Of a stretch of DNA of 64,000 bases, positions 44,680 through 54,257 are shown in pieces. Position 1 is the first letter of the stretch; every line of letters starts with the position of its first letter. Below the pieces are notes generated by a model. That model saw only the letters and a program-made list of their open reading frames with translations, searched no databases and had not been told where the DNA came from. The position numbers were made by a program, and so were the translations under genes. The stretch comes from Pseudomonadota bacterium (GTDB lineage: Bacteria; Pseudomonadota; Gammaproteobacteria; Xanthomonadales; Ahniellaceae), in NCBI GenBank assembly GCA_022843465.1, contig JALHNO010000001.1, positions 380,134-444,133 on the forward strand. Direction: 5' to 3'.

Positions 44680-46452
44680 ATGTCGATCGAAGCGCTACAG
44701 ATCCTGATCATTGTCGTGCTGGCGGTGATTCTCTTCGTCACCGAGAAACTGCCCGTGGATGTGGTGGGCCTCGGCGTGCTTGCCGCGCTGGTGATCCTGC
44801 AGCTGGTGACGCCAGCCGAAGGCCTGTCGGGATTCAGCAGCACCGCCACGGTGACGGTTGCTGCAATGTTCGTGCTCAGCGAGGGTCTGCGCGAAACCGG
44901 GGTTCTGGATCGCCTGGCGCGATTGTTTGTGCGAGCGGCGCACTGGCCCTGGCTGCTGACGCTTGCCATGATGCTGATCATCGGCGCCATCTCGGCCTTC
45001 ATCAACAATACCGCTGCCGTCGCGATCTTTCTGCCGCTGGTGTTGGCGGCGGCGCGCATGCGCAAGATCGCGCCCTCCAAATTGTTGATCCCGCTGTCGT
45101 ACGCCGCGCAGTTCGGTGGTGTCTGCACCCTGATCGGAACCTCGACCAATATCCTGGTCAGCAATATCGCCGAGCAACAGGGCCTGCGCGCCTTTTCCAT
45201 GTTCGAGCTCGGCCAGGTTGGCTTGCCGCTGTTCGCCGCCGGCGTGATCTTCCTCACCTTGTTTGGCCGCTGGCTGCTGCCCAATCATCCCGACCGCAGC
45301 CTGCCCGACAGCTATGGCATCGGCGACTATGTGACGGATCTGCGCGTCCGTGCTGGATCGTCGCTGATTGGCAAGAATCTGCGCGAGTCGCGCTTCGGAG
45401 AGGATGAAGGCCTGCAGGTACTGGAACTGCTGCGTGACGAACATCGTCTCTGGTCGCGGCGGGTCGATGCCATCCGCGCCGGCGACGTGATACGCGTTGC
45501 TGCGCCGCTCGACAAATTGCAGGCGCTGCGTTCGCGGACAGGCATCGAGATCGACGCCGAGTTTCTGGCCACCGATGCTTCGGTCAGCAGTCATGGCGGT
45601 CAACTGATCGAGGTACTGATCGCGCCACATTCAAGATTGCATGGCAACCGTCTTGGCGTGCTCGCGGACGAACTGGCCCAGCATGCGCGCATCGTCGCAG
45701 TGCGTCATCGTGGCCAATCCGTTCAAGGCAGCGCGCTTGACGACATCCTGTTGGCTTCAGGCGATGCGGTACTGCTGCTGGTGCCGGCCGATCAGGTCGA
45801 GCATGTTCGCGCAATGAAGGATCTGGTCCTGCTCAACGCCCAGAGTGCGCAGAAAAAGACCCGGCTGCTCGCCTTCGTCGCTCTTTCGATCATGGTGGCC
45901 GTTGTGGTGCTGGCCTCGATCAACCTGATTCCGATCGCAATTACCGCGGTGACCGGTGCCACCCTGATGGTGGCGACCGGTTGTCTCCGTCGCGAACAGG
46001 CCTACCGTGCCATCGAGTGGCCGGTGATCGTGCTGCTTGGTAGCCTGATACCGCTTGGGGTGGCTCTGCAGAAGCATGGCATTGCCACCGGTGCGGCCGA
46101 GCATGCGGTCGCCCTGCTCGGTGGCTACGGGCCGATCGCCCTGCTCGCTGCGATCTATCTCGCGACAGCGCTGTTGACCGAGATCATGAGCAACAACGCG
46201 ACCGCGGTGCTGCTGGCACCGGTCGCGATCTCGACGGCGCACTCGCTGGGTCTGGATCCGATTCCATTCCTGATCGCGGTCACCATCGCTGCCTCGACAA
46301 GTTTTGCCACGCCCGTGGGCTATCAGACCAATACCATGGTGTTCGCCGCCGGCGGTTATCGCTTCCGGGATTTCATGCGGATCGGCATTCCGCTCAACGT
46401 CGTGTTCTTCGCCATCAGCATCTGGCTGATCCCGAAATTCTGGCCATTCTGA
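44680..46452 (+). CDS. SLC13/DASS-type permease with two TrkA-C domains
   Basis: 590 residues from the ATG at 44680. Two halves of the ArsB/NhaD permease fold flank a central cytoplasmic part: SAFINNTAAVAIFLPLVLAAAR and GVCTLIGTSTNILVS (first half, SNT-like motif), TEIMSNNATAVLLAPVAIS and ATPVGYQTNTMVFAAGGYRFRDFMRIG (second half). The central part has two TrkA-C-like domains (GSSLIGKNLRES, SRLHGNRLGVLADEL) typical of this subgroup. Probably a divalent-anion or sulfate/dicarboxylate symporter; the substrate is not readable. Confidence 0.92.
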   Translation: MSIEALQILIIVVLAVILFVTEKLPVDVVGLGVLAALVILQLVTPAEGLSGFSSTATVTVAAMFVLSEGLRETGVLDRLARLFVRAAHWPWLLTLAMMLIIGAISAFINNTAAVAIFLPLVLAAARMRKIAPSKLLIPLSYAAQFGGVCTLIGTSTNILVSNIAEQQGLRAFSMFELGQVGLPLFAAGVIFLTLFGRWLLPNHPDRSLPDSYGIGDYVTDLRVRAGSSLIGKNLRESRFGEDEGLQVLELLRDEHRLWSRRVDAIRAGDVIRVAAPLDKLQALRSRTGIEIDAEFLATDASVSSHGGQLIEVLIAPHSRLHGNRLGVLADELAQHARIVAVRHRGQSVQGSALDDILLASGDAVLLLVPADQVEHVRAMKDLVLLNAQSAQKKTRLLAFVALSIMVAVVVLASINLIPIAITAVTGATLMVATGCLRREQAYRAIEWPVIVLLGSLIPLGVALQKHGIATGAAEHAVALLGGYGPIALLAAIYLATALLTEIMSNNATAVLLAPVAISTAHSLGLDPIPFLIAVTIAASTSFATPVGYQTNTMVFAAGGYRFRDFMRIGIPLNVVFFAISIWLIPKFWPF

Positions 46453-46583
46453 GCGCTTGTGCCCGAGTTCCCGTGCACAGGCCGCGACTTCACCGCGGGT
46501 TCATCGCCACGCATTAGCATGCGCCCGCTGCCTGGCGTACCTCGCCATGGCTGGAATTTCGCATTGCACACAAGGAGTCGTAC

Positions 46584-47288
46584 ATGACCAGAACCCTCAT
46601 CGCTGCCGCCCTGCTGTCGGCACTCGCAACCACCGCGCAGGCCAAGGACTGGTCCGGCGCCGGCGAACTTGGCTTGGTGATTTCCAGCGGAAACTCCGAC
46701 ACCTCGACCATCAATGCCAAGCTCGGCCTGAAGCACGAAGGTCAGGACTGGGTGCACGAAGGCAACATTCTCGCGCTGCGCGCCGAGGGCGATGACCAGG
46801 TCACCGCCGAGCGCTGGGAAGTTGCCGCGAAGTCCAGCCACAAGATCAATGACATGAGCTATCTCTACGGATCCTATCGTCACGAAGACGACAACTTCGC
46901 CCCGTTTGAACGCCAGACCACGGTCGCCATCGGTTACGGCCGCGAGCTGATCAAGAACGACGTCAGCCAGCTCAAGTTCGAAGCCGGCCCCGGTTACAAG
47001 TGGGTCGATCCGGTCAGCACCGAAGTGTCCTCGCAGGGCGAACTGGTTTTGCGTGGCAATGTCGATTACAAGCGCAAGCTCAACGAAAACGTCTCCTTCT
47101 ACAACCTGTTCCTGGTGGAAAGCGGCCAGGACAACACGTTCGCCCAGAACGACATCGGCATGCAGCTGAAGATGTTCGAGCGCTACGCGCTGAAGGTCGG
47201 TCTGCTGGCGCGCCACAACACCGATGTCGCTGCGCCGATCAAGAAGACCGATACCTTGACCACCGTCAATCTGGTCTACAGCTTCTGA
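46584..47288 (+). CDS. DUF481 outer-membrane beta-barrel protein (YdiY-like)
   Basis: 234 residues, start with AAGGAG upstream. Signal peptide about 1-20 (ATTAQAKD). WSGAGELGLVISSGNSDTSTINAKLGLKHE opens the barrel and the last residues (TVNLVYSF) end in the aromatic typical of outer-membrane beta-barrels. DUF481 proteins have been described as salt-induced outer-membrane proteins. It is followed by a strong hairpin (47295-47320) and then the large repeat cluster. Confidence 0.94.
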   Translation: MTRTLIAAALLSALATTAQAKDWSGAGELGLVISSGNSDTSTINAKLGLKHEGQDWVHEGNILALRAEGDDQVTAERWEVAAKSSHKINDMSYLYGSYRHEDDNFAPFERQTTVAIGYGRELIKNDVSQLKFEAGPGYKWVDPVSTEVSSQGELVLRGNVDYKRKLNENVSFYNLFLVESGQDNTFAQNDIGMQLKMFERYALKVGLLARHNTDVAAPIKKTDTLTTVNLVYSF

Positions 47289-47294
47289 TTTTCT

Positions 47295-47320
47295 CCCTTC
47301 TCCCGCCTGCGGGAGAAGGG
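47295..47320 (+). terminator. Hairpin after the DUF481 gene
   Basis: Perfect 12-bp stem CCCTTCTCCCGC with a two-base centre, 6 bp after the stop codon. It has no U-tract but is the first of a series of such hairpins, and probably serves as the gene's 3' end. Confidence 0.55.
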
Positions 47321-48060
47321 CCGGGGATGAGGGCCGCTTTGCCCCCTTCGCCCGCTTGCGGGAGAAGGGCCGGGGATGAGGGCGAGGTTGCGATGCCGGT
47401 CGGTCCTCGCTTGAACCGTAGGATGTGCTGAGGCCGCAGGCCGAAGCGCATCAATTGGCGGAAGCTCGGTACTGTTCGAACTCGTCGAACTCGTCGAACT
47501 CGTCACGAACATCCAGAGCCAGCTTGCTCCGCAAGCGCCATCGCTGCGCGATGCCACAGATCTTTCACCGCTTGCGCTTTGCCCCCTTCGCCCGCTTGCG
47601 GGAGAAGGGCCGGGGATGAGGGCGACGCTGCGATTCCGCTCGATCGACGCCGGAATCGTAGGATGTGCTGAGGCCGCAGGCCGAAGCGCATCAATTCAAT
47701 CGGACTCGATATCGTTCGAACTGGTCGAACTGGTCGCGAAGATCAAGAGCCAGCATGCTTCGCATGCGCCATCGCTGCGCGATGCCAAAGAGCTTTCACT
47801 CGCTTACGCGAGCGAGTTACCTTTTCTTGCGTGGCCAAGAAAAGGTAACCCAAAAGAAGGCCACCCCACAGCGCCGCCCTCCAGGCATCCTGCCTTCCGG
47901 GTTCGTGCTCGGTGGCCGCGGTCGACGATTGCACGTCCCTGTGCAAGCGTCGACTGGCCGCATCCATGCGGCCACACTTCGTGCTATTCCGTCCACCGAT
48001 CACCGGCGCAGAGGGGCCCCGTTGAAGAGCGCGCGCTTCCTGCGCGCAGACGCCAGAGCC

Positions 48061-48150
48061 AAAGCCAAAGCCAAAGCCAAAGCCAAAGCCAAAGCCAAAG
48101 CCAAAGCCAAAGCCAAAGCCAAAGCCAAAGCCAAAGCCAAAGCCAAAGCC
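48061..48150. repeat. AAAGCC hexanucleotide array, 15 copies
   Basis: Fifteen perfect copies of AAAGCC over 90 bp, preceded by one variant (AGAGCC). It sits at the axis of the large inverted repeat. Being a 6-bp unit it can change copy number without shifting frame, though no gene here uses it. Confidence 0.95.
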
Positions 48151-48728
48151 GAGATCCCGGCTGCCTCGCTCTGCTCCTGAGCTTCTGCGCGCCGGGAGCG
48201 CGCTTCTTTTCCCAAGGGGCCCCTCAGCGCCGGTGATCGGTGGTCGCGATCAGCACGCAGTGTGGCCGCATGGATGCGGCCAGTCGGCGATCGCACAAGG
48301 ATGTGCGCCCGCCGACCAGCGAGCACCGAGCACGTACCCGGAAGGCAGGATGCCTGAAGGGCGGCGCTGTGGGGTGGCCTTCTCTTTGGTTACTTTCTCT
48401 TGGCCACGCAAGAGAAAGTGACTCGCTCGCGTAAGCGAGTGAAAGCTCTGTGTCGGCGCGCAGCGACGGCGCTTGCGGAGCAAGCTGGCCCTGGATCTTC
48501 GTGACAAGTTCGAACGGTATCGGATGTGCCTGAATTGATGCGCTTCGGCCTGCGGCCTCAGCACATCCTACGGTTCCGGCGTCGTTCGAGCGGAATCGCG
48601 GCCTCGCCCTCATCCCCGGCCCTTCTCCCGCAAGCGGGCGAAGGGGGCAAGGCGTAAGCGAGTGAAAGCTCTTTGGCATCGCAGAGCGATGACGCATGCG
48701 AAGCATGCTGGCTCTGGATCTTCGTGAT

Positions 48729-48853
48729 GAGTTCGACGAGTTCGACGAGTTCGACGAGTTCGACGAGTTCGACGAGTTCGACGAGTTCGACGAGTTCGAC
48801 GAGTTCGACGAGTTCGACGAGTTCGACGAGTTCGACGAGTTCGACGAGTTCGA
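48729..48853. repeat. 9-bp GAGTTCGAC VNTR, 13 copies
   Basis: Thirteen full copies of GAGTTCGAC and a partial one. The same position in the other four copies of the module holds only one to three copies, so this is one expanded instance of a dispersed variable element. Confidence 0.95.
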
Positions 48854-49282
48854 AGCGTACCGAGCTTCCGCCAATTGATGCGCTTCGGCCTGCGGCCTCA
48901 GCACATCCTACGATTCCGGCGACGACTGGTCGGTATCGCGGGGTTGCCCTCATCCCCGGCCCTTCTCCCGCAAGCGGGCGAAGGGGGAAAGGCACAAGCG
49001 AGCGATGGTTCTTCGGCATCGCGCAGCGATGACGCATGCGGAGCAAGCTGGCTCTGGATCCTGGTGACCAGTTCGACCAGTTCGAACGATATCGAGACCG
49101 ATTGAATTGATGCGCTTCGGCCTGCGGCCTCAGCACATCCTACGGTTCAATCGTAGAGCAGACGGTATCGCAGCGACTCCCTCATCCCCGACCCTTCTCC
49201 CGCAAGCGGGCGAAGGGGGCAAAGCGGCGCTCATCCCCGACCCTTCTCCCGCTTGCGGGAGAAGGGGGCCAAGCGCAAGGTC

Positions 49283-51085
49283 TTAGCCGCGTTTCATGAA
49301 CTGGAAGAACTCGTCATTGGTCTTGGTGTTCTTCATCTTGTCGAGCAGGAACTCGACCGCCGCCAATTCATCCATCGGATGCAGCAGCTTGCGCAGGATC
49401 CAGATTTTCTGCAGGCGTTCGGCTTCGATCAGCAGTTCTTCGCGGCGGGTGCCCGAGCGATTGATATTGATCGCCGGGTAGACGCGCTTCTCGGCGATGC
49501 GGCGGTCCATGTGGACTTCCATATTGCCGGTGCCCTTGAACTCTTCGTAGATCACCTCGTCCATCTTCGAACCGGTTTCAACCAGGGCGGTGGCGAGGAT
49601 GGTCAGTGAACCGCCTTCCTCGGCCTTGCGGGCGGCGCCGAAGAAACGCTTCGGACGCTGCAGCGCATTGGCGTCGACGCCACCGGTGAGCACCTTGCCG
49701 GAGGCTGGTACCACGGTGTTGTAGGCGCGCGCCAGACGGGTGATGGAGTCGAGCAGGATCACCACGTCCTTCTTGTGTTCGACCAGGCGCTTGGCGCGCT
49801 CGATCACCATTTCGGCGACCTGCACATGGCGGGCGGCGGGTTCATCGAAGGTCGAGCTGATGACTTCGGCGCGTACGCTGCGCTGCATCTCGGTGACTTC
49901 TTCCGGACGCTCATCGATCAGCAGGATGATCAGATGCACTTCCGGATGGTTGTGCACGATCGCCTGGGCGATGTTCTGCAGCATCATCGTCTTGCCCGCT
50001 TTCGGCGGCGAGACAATCAGACCACGCTGGCCCTTGCCGACCGGTGACACCAGATCGAGGATGCGACCGGTGATGTCTTCCGACGAGCCATTGCCGCGCT
50101 CGAGATGGAAGGCCTGGCGCGGAAACAGCGGCGTCAGGTTTTCGAACAGCACCTTGTTCTTCGAGGCTTCCGGCGGCTCGCCATTGATCTCGTTGACCTT
50201 GAGCAGGGCGACGTAACGCTCGCCGTCCTTCGGTGAGCGGATCTTTCCGGTGATGTAGTCGCCGGTGCGCAGATTGAAGCGGCGGATCTGGCTGGGGCTG
50301 ACATAGATGTCGTCCGGGCCGGCGAGGTAACTGGAATCGAAGGCGCGCAGGAAGCCGAAGCCGTCTTGCAGGATTTCGACCACGCCCTCGCCATCGATGC
50401 CTTCCGGGGTACGTGTCAGCACTTTCAGGATCGAGAAGGTGACGTCCTGCTTGCGGGCACGGGCGACGCCTTCCTGGATGCCGATGGCCTCGGCCAGTTC
50501 GACCAGCTGCGCAGCCGACATGCGGCGCACGGCATTGAGGCTGGTCGGTGCATCCGCCGGAATGGTGTAGCGCTGGTTGAGCGGCGCCTGATTGCCCGGC
50601 TCGATGTTCTCGCCATCGCCGCCGCTGTCACTCATGCCGGCGCGATTGAGTTGCTGGTTGCCGCGCTCGGGGCGCTCCTGGCGCTCGCCACGGTCCGGCC
50701 GTTCGCCACGTTCGCCGCCGCGTTCGCCGCCGCGTTCGCGGTCGAAGCGGCCGCGGCGGTTGTTGCGGCGCTCGTTGCGCGAGGGGCGCGGATTGTTTCC
50801 GCCACCGCCATTGCCGTTGTCCTGCGTCGGCGCAGCGCCCGCTTCGCCGGAGTTGGCTTCGCCGCCACCTCCGCCTGTGTTGTCGCTGCTGCTGGCTGAG
50901 GGCGCCGCAGGCTGCGCGGGCGCTGCCTCGGTGCTCGCGGCTGCTGGCTTGGCGGGTTTTTCGTTATGGTTTTCTGAGCCGGATGCCGGCTGGGGATCAA
51001 GCACGTCTGAATCGCGCATGGTGCGCTGGGTCTCAAGAGATGAAGGGGGACTGGAGGGCGGCTGCGGAACCTTTCGTCCCGTCAT
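49283..51085 (-). CDS. rho: Transcription termination factor Rho with long N-terminal extension
   Basis: 600 residues; a start at 51019 (MRDSDVL) is equally possible and would give 578. Residues about 20-165 are an unstructured Gly/Asn/Arg-rich extension (including runs of [17 protein letters not shown]) absent from E. coli Rho (419 residues). From about 180 the standard protein follows: primary RNA-binding domain with [16 protein letters not shown], Walker [29 protein letters not shown] and the arginine-finger region [14 protein letters not shown]. It terminates transcription at C-rich unstructured RNA. It reads towards the repeat cluster, whose hairpin at 49241-49266 lies right after its stop. 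Confidence 0.96.
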   Translation of the reverse strand: MTGRKVPQPPSSPPSSLETQRTMRDSDVLDPQPASGSENHNEKPAKPAAASTEAAPAQPAAPSASSSDNTGGGGGEANSGEAGAAPTQDNGNGGGGNNPRPSRNERRNNRRGRFDRERGGERGGERGERPDRGERQERPERGNQQLNRAGMSDSGGDGENIEPGNQAPLNQRYTIPADAPTSLNAVRRMSAAQLVELAEAIGIQEGVARARKQDVTFSILKVLTRTPEGIDGEGVVEILQDGFGFLRAFDSSYLAGPDDIYVSPSQIRRFNLRTGDYITGKIRSPKDGERYVALLKVNEINGEPPEASKNKVLFENLTPLFPRQAFHLERGNGSSEDITGRILDLVSPVGKGQRGLIVSPPKAGKTMMLQNIAQAIVHNHPEVHLIILLIDERPEEVTEMQRSVRAEVISSTFDEPAARHVQVAEMVIERAKRLVEHKKDVVILLDSITRLARAYNTVVPASGKVLTGGVDANALQRPKRFFGAARKAEEGGSLTILATALVETGSKMDEVIYEEFKGTGNMEVHMDRRIAEKRVYPAININRSGTRREELLIEAERLQKIWILRKLLHPMDELAAVEFLLDKMKNTKTNDEFFQFMKRG

Positions 51086-51260
51086 CTGATCGCCGCGCAG
51101 ACAGAGTCTGACTTTTGATCAAGCGCCGGGAATGATGCATCCGGCGAACTGGATGGCACCTTAGCAAGCATTTGCCGCCGGGTAAAGCCATCATCTGCCG
51201 CAGCCTGAACAGCGCCCGGCCGCGAGCCGGCGCTGGCCGCGTTGCCGCCCGCGAAAGACA

Positions 51261-52235
51261 GTGGCTAGACTGCGCCGCTGCATGCGTGGCGTGCGTCGTG
51301 GTCGGACCCTTGTGAAGTGGATTTCAGAACTCGTCGAGTTGCGCGATCAGATCCTGCACCCGCTGGTGGCCAGCCTGTTGCCGTGGCACTCCAGCCTGCG
51401 CTACGCGCATGCGCTGAGTCGCCGATTGGGACGGCTCGGCGACCACGCCGGACGCAGCCGCAGTGGCGCCGCAGCCGCCATCGGCGCCCAGGCGGATGCC
51501 GCATTTGCGCGGCGTGCGCTGTGGGTGCGTCTGCTCGATCTGATTGACGCGCCGTTGTCGCTGTTGCCTGGTGATCGCCACCTGCGCCGGCACTGGCGTG
51601 TGCTCGGCCAGTGGCCGGATCAGCCCTGTCTGGTTGTTTCGTTGCACTACGGCAATGGCATGTTTCCGATGCGCCATTTCCGGCTCTCCGGTCAGCGCGC
51701 CCACATGATCCTGGAACGCGTCGACCCGGTCTGCTTCAAGGGCCGGCCGCTGTCGCGCTGGATCGCCTGGTTCAGGCGTCGCTGCGTCGAGCGGGCGATG
51801 GGCGGCGAGGTGATCTTCTCGGGTGGCGCGCGTCGTCGTTGCCTGGATGCGCTGGCCGCCGGCGACAGCATTTTCGCGCTGCTGGACAACCCGCAGGGAC
51901 TGCAGCGCGGCATGGTGCCGGTGCAACTGTTCGGCCGCCGCATCGCCCTGCATACCGGCATTCTCGAACTGGCGCGCTCGGCTGCTGTCCCTGTCGTGCC
52001 GATGCTGTCGATGGTCGGCGATGGCCGCCGGCGCGAGATCCACATCGGCCCGGTCATTGACGCGCATTCAGCGCCGGAACTGGGTATCGCGCTGGCGCAA
52101 TGGTTTGCGCCCCTGGTCGAGTCGGATACGGCCGCCTGGCACTTCTGGCCGCATCTGCAGCAGTTCGAACAGGCGGTCAGCAGCTTGCTCGATGCCAACG
52201 CGGCGCAGTCAACAGTCCAGCCAGCCGACACCTGA
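51261..52235 (+). CDS. LpxL/HtrB-like acyltransferase homologue, catalytic motif altered
   Basis: 324 residues (start uncertain; internal GTG at 51312 gives a product beginning MKWISELVEL). The lysophospholipid-acyltransferase region reads CLVVSLHYGNGMFPMRHF, where lipid-A acyltransferases have H-x4-(D/E): here H129-Y-G-N-G-M134, so the acidic residue is replaced by Met. GDSIFALLDNPQGLQ and VPVVPMLSMVGDGRRREIHIGPVI follow as in the family. It may therefore be inactive or modify something else. It lies divergent from rho, and the next gene is convergent with it. Confidence 0.72.
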   Translation: MARLRRCMRGVRRGRTLVKWISELVELRDQILHPLVASLLPWHSSLRYAHALSRRLGRLGDHAGRSRSGAAAAIGAQADAAFARRALWVRLLDLIDAPLSLLPGDRHLRRHWRVLGQWPDQPCLVVSLHYGNGMFPMRHFRLSGQRAHMILERVDPVCFKGRPLSRWIAWFRRRCVERAMGGEVIFSGGARRRCLDALAAGDSIFALLDNPQGLQRGMVPVQLFGRRIALHTGILELARSAAVPVVPMLSMVGDGRRREIHIGPVIDAHSAPELGIALAQWFAPLVESDTAAWHFWPHLQQFEQAVSSLLDANAAQSTVQPADT

Positions 52236-52240
52236 TCGGC

Positions 52241-53449
52241 TCAATCTGGCTTGCGTAGATAAGCACTCACGTAAAGCTCGTTGATCGCCAGGTCCTGCAT
52301 CGGATAGTGCTGGATTTCCGGCGTGTATTCGATTCGATCAGCAGTGCGCAACGCTACCCGCCAGGGCTCGAAGCCGAGTGCACGCAACTCCTGCTCGAAG
52401 CCCGACACGGTGATCGGATTGAGCTCGGTGAACCACTGCCAGTATTCCGCCGAACTCGCGACGTGTCCGCTGCGGTCCATCCGTCTGGGTTCCGACGAGA
52501 GAATGAACTCGCGCAGTTTCTCGCGCGGCATCTTCAGATGGAACAGCGACTCATCGGAGAATTCGCCGAGATGGCTGCCGGCATCCGAGTAGAACAGACC
52601 CGGATGCACGAAGAACAGGCCGCCATCGCGCAGCACGCGGCGGATCTCCGCCAGCGCCTGGGCATAGCCGCCGGCGATATGCTCGAGCGAACCCCAGCTG
52701 ATCACCACATCGAAGCTGTTGTCGGCATAGGGCAGGGCATTGGCATCGACGGCATCGAAGCGCAGGCAGGACGGAATCAGTGAGGCCGGCAGCCGATTCT
52801 CGGCAAGAATTTCGGGCAGGCGATCGAAGCCGCGAAACGGATCGGCGCCGACCAGCAGTTCCGGCGCACAGCGCAGGGCGATGCCAAGATCGGTGATGCC
52901 ATCACCGCAGCCAACGTCGAGAATGCGACCTTGCAACAGCGGCGAGTTGCCCAGCATGTAGCTGATCACGGTTTCAGCGGCGTGGTCGAAGTGGCGGTGG
53001 AACCAGTCGTTACTGCCGCGGTGCCAGCCCAGTGATTCGATCGCCGGTGTATCAGCGCCGGATTCGATCTGCCAGCTGCCCTGCAGCGGCCGTGGTGCAC
53101 TGGCGTCGCTGAGCACGAAGTCAGCCGCGCTGGCCGCGTACTTGGTCGAGACGCCGAGACGGTTGGCCCAGAGATCGGCGATCAAGCGGTACGGGCCGCC
53201 GGTCAGATGCAGGGCGCCGCACAGCCAGCGCACACGATAGTTGCCTGCGGGCAGCCAGCGCACACCGATCTGCTGACGCAGATTGCCAGCGTAGACCATG
53301 CTGCCGTCGCTGGCGCAGATGCCTACGCTGACATCAGGATCGAAGACCAGATCGGCGGTCACGACCAGATCAATGGTCACGATCAGGGGCTGCCCAGCCT
53401 GGGGCTGCGCAGGCACGTCCAGCGACTGGAAACGAAGCGGTTCGCTCAT
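52241..53449 (-). CDS. Methyltransferase with N-terminal Wzt-type beta-sandwich domain
   Basis: 402 residues from the ATG at 53449. Residues about 1-125 resemble the C-terminal carbohydrate-binding domain of Wzt O-antigen transporters (VTIDLVVTADLVFDPDVSVGICASDGSMVYAGN... GPYRLIADLW). From about 170 follows a class I methyltransferase: RILDVGCGDGITDLGIAL, DANALPYADNSFDVVISWGSLEHI. A sugar-binding domain on a methyltransferase suggests capping or modification of a surface polysaccharide; this is inference. It is convergent with the acyltransferase homologue. Confidence 0.82.
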   Translation of the reverse strand: MSEPLRFQSLDVPAQPQAGQPLIVTIDLVVTADLVFDPDVSVGICASDGSMVYAGNLRQQIGVRWLPAGNYRVRWLCGALHLTGGPYRLIADLWANRLGVSTKYAASAADFVLSDASAPRPLQGSWQIESGADTPAIESLGWHRGSNDWFHRHFDHAAETVISYMLGNSPLLQGRILDVGCGDGITDLGIALRCAPELLVGADPFRGFDRLPEILAENRLPASLIPSCLRFDAVDANALPYADNSFDVVISWGSLEHIAGGYAQALAEIRRVLRDGGLFFVHPGLFYSDAGSHLGEFSDESLFHLKMPREKLREFILSSEPRRMDRSGHVASSAEYWQWFTELNPITVSGFEQELRALGFEPWRVALRTADRIEYTPEIQHYPMQDLAINELYVSAYLRKPD

Positions 53450-53505
53450 CGACAAAGCGGCTGGCGGATCCGGGCGCCCGGCGGGCGCACGCACCGCGCG
53501 GCGTC

Positions 53506-53835
53506 TCAGGCCAGCTGCTTGTCGATCAACTGGGTCAGCGTGGCCTTGTTGACCGCGCCGACCTGGGTTGCCTGGACCTTGCCGTCCTTGAAGATCATCA
53601 GGGTCGGAATGCCGCGGATGCCATAGGTGCGCGGCGTCTTCTGCGACAGGTCGACATTGACCTTGACCACCTTCAGCCGGCCCTGATAACTCTCGGCGAG
53701 TTCATCGAGCATCGGCGCGATCGCCTTGCAGGGCGCGCACCATTCGGCCCAGAAATCGACCAGTACGGGTTCGCTGGACTGCAGGACCGTGCTATCGAAA
53801 CTCGCATCATCGGCGTGGCTGACATGTGGATTCAC
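53506..53835 (-). CDS. trxA: Thioredoxin
   Basis: 109 residues from a GTG at 53835 with AGGAG about 6 bases upstream; there is no ATG in a better position. The active site is WCAPCK (E. coli has WCGPCK), then cis-Pro in [10 protein letters not shown]. The usual gammaproteobacterial neighbourhood is kept in part: trxA next to rho and divergent from rhlB, but here two unrelated genes lie between trxA and rho. Confidence 0.96.
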   Translation of the reverse strand: MNPHVSHADDASFDSTVLQSSEPVLVDFWAEWCAPCKAIAPMLDELAESYQGRLKVVKVNVDLSQKTPRTYGIRGIPTLMIFKDGKVQATQVGAVNKATLTQLIDKQLA

Positions 53836-54257
53836 AAAACTCTCCTGATTGGATGCGGGCTGACCCGCATAGTGCTCCGGTGCTACCCGGCCTGACTCGG
53901 CTCGCCTTGCGGCTTGCCGAATGCTACGACATTGACCTCGCCTCCCGAGGTCGGAATGCGGGCACGCGGAATGCGGTTGGGGCGACATCACGCGGGATTC
54001 ACGTCCATCCCGACCGGTTGCAACTGCGGCGAGCGGCCTTGACAGCCCTCGGCCCGCAGCGAAACCGGTTACACTGCACGGGATACGACCGGCCGGAACT
54101 GCAGAATCTTTCCGCTGTGTCGTGCTCCGGCAATGGCTGCTCGACGCCGCGGGGATTCTCGCCCCCATCGTGCCTTCGATCAAGCCAGCGCCCAGACGTG
54201 CAATTTCACATGCGGCCGCCCCGGCGCTGCACAAGTCCCCCGGGATCAGGATACACA
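53836..54257. other. Divergent promoter region of trxA and rhlB
   Basis: 422 bp with no gene. It carries TTGACA at 54039-54044 and TTACAC at 54069-54074, too far apart for one normal promoter (24 bp). No repeat or hairpin stands out. Confidence 0.4.

Larger units (their letters stand above)
47289..49282. repeat. 2-kb repeat cluster arranged as a large imperfect inverted repeat
   Basis: The interval between the DUF481 gene and rho has no credible gene. It is a chain of modules: CCCTTCTCCCGC hairpins; a GTAG-headed REP (GTAGGATGTGCTGAGGCCGC) starting at 47418 and 47658 in forward and ending at 48571, 48911 and 49143 in reverse orientation; a 9-bp VNTR; a CATCGCTGCGCGATGCC palindrome; and a 14-bp stem-loop (47816-47849, inverted copy about 48389-48422). 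Forward copies fill the left side and inverted copies the right, with the axis near 48115. Frames crossing it (poly-QS, poly-NSS) are artefacts of the repeats. Confidence 0.85.

Noticed and set aside
47616-48236. Frame with a poly-Gln-Ser run
   Set aside because: Created by the AAAGCC array; no start signal or other protein features.
48224-48904. Frame with a poly-Asn-Ser-Ser run (minus strand)
   Set aside because: Produced by the 9-bp VNTR and the surrounding repeat modules; not a gene.
54039-54074. TTGACA...TTACAC as a sigma-70 promoter for rhlB
   Set aside because: Spacing of 24 bp is outside the normal range.
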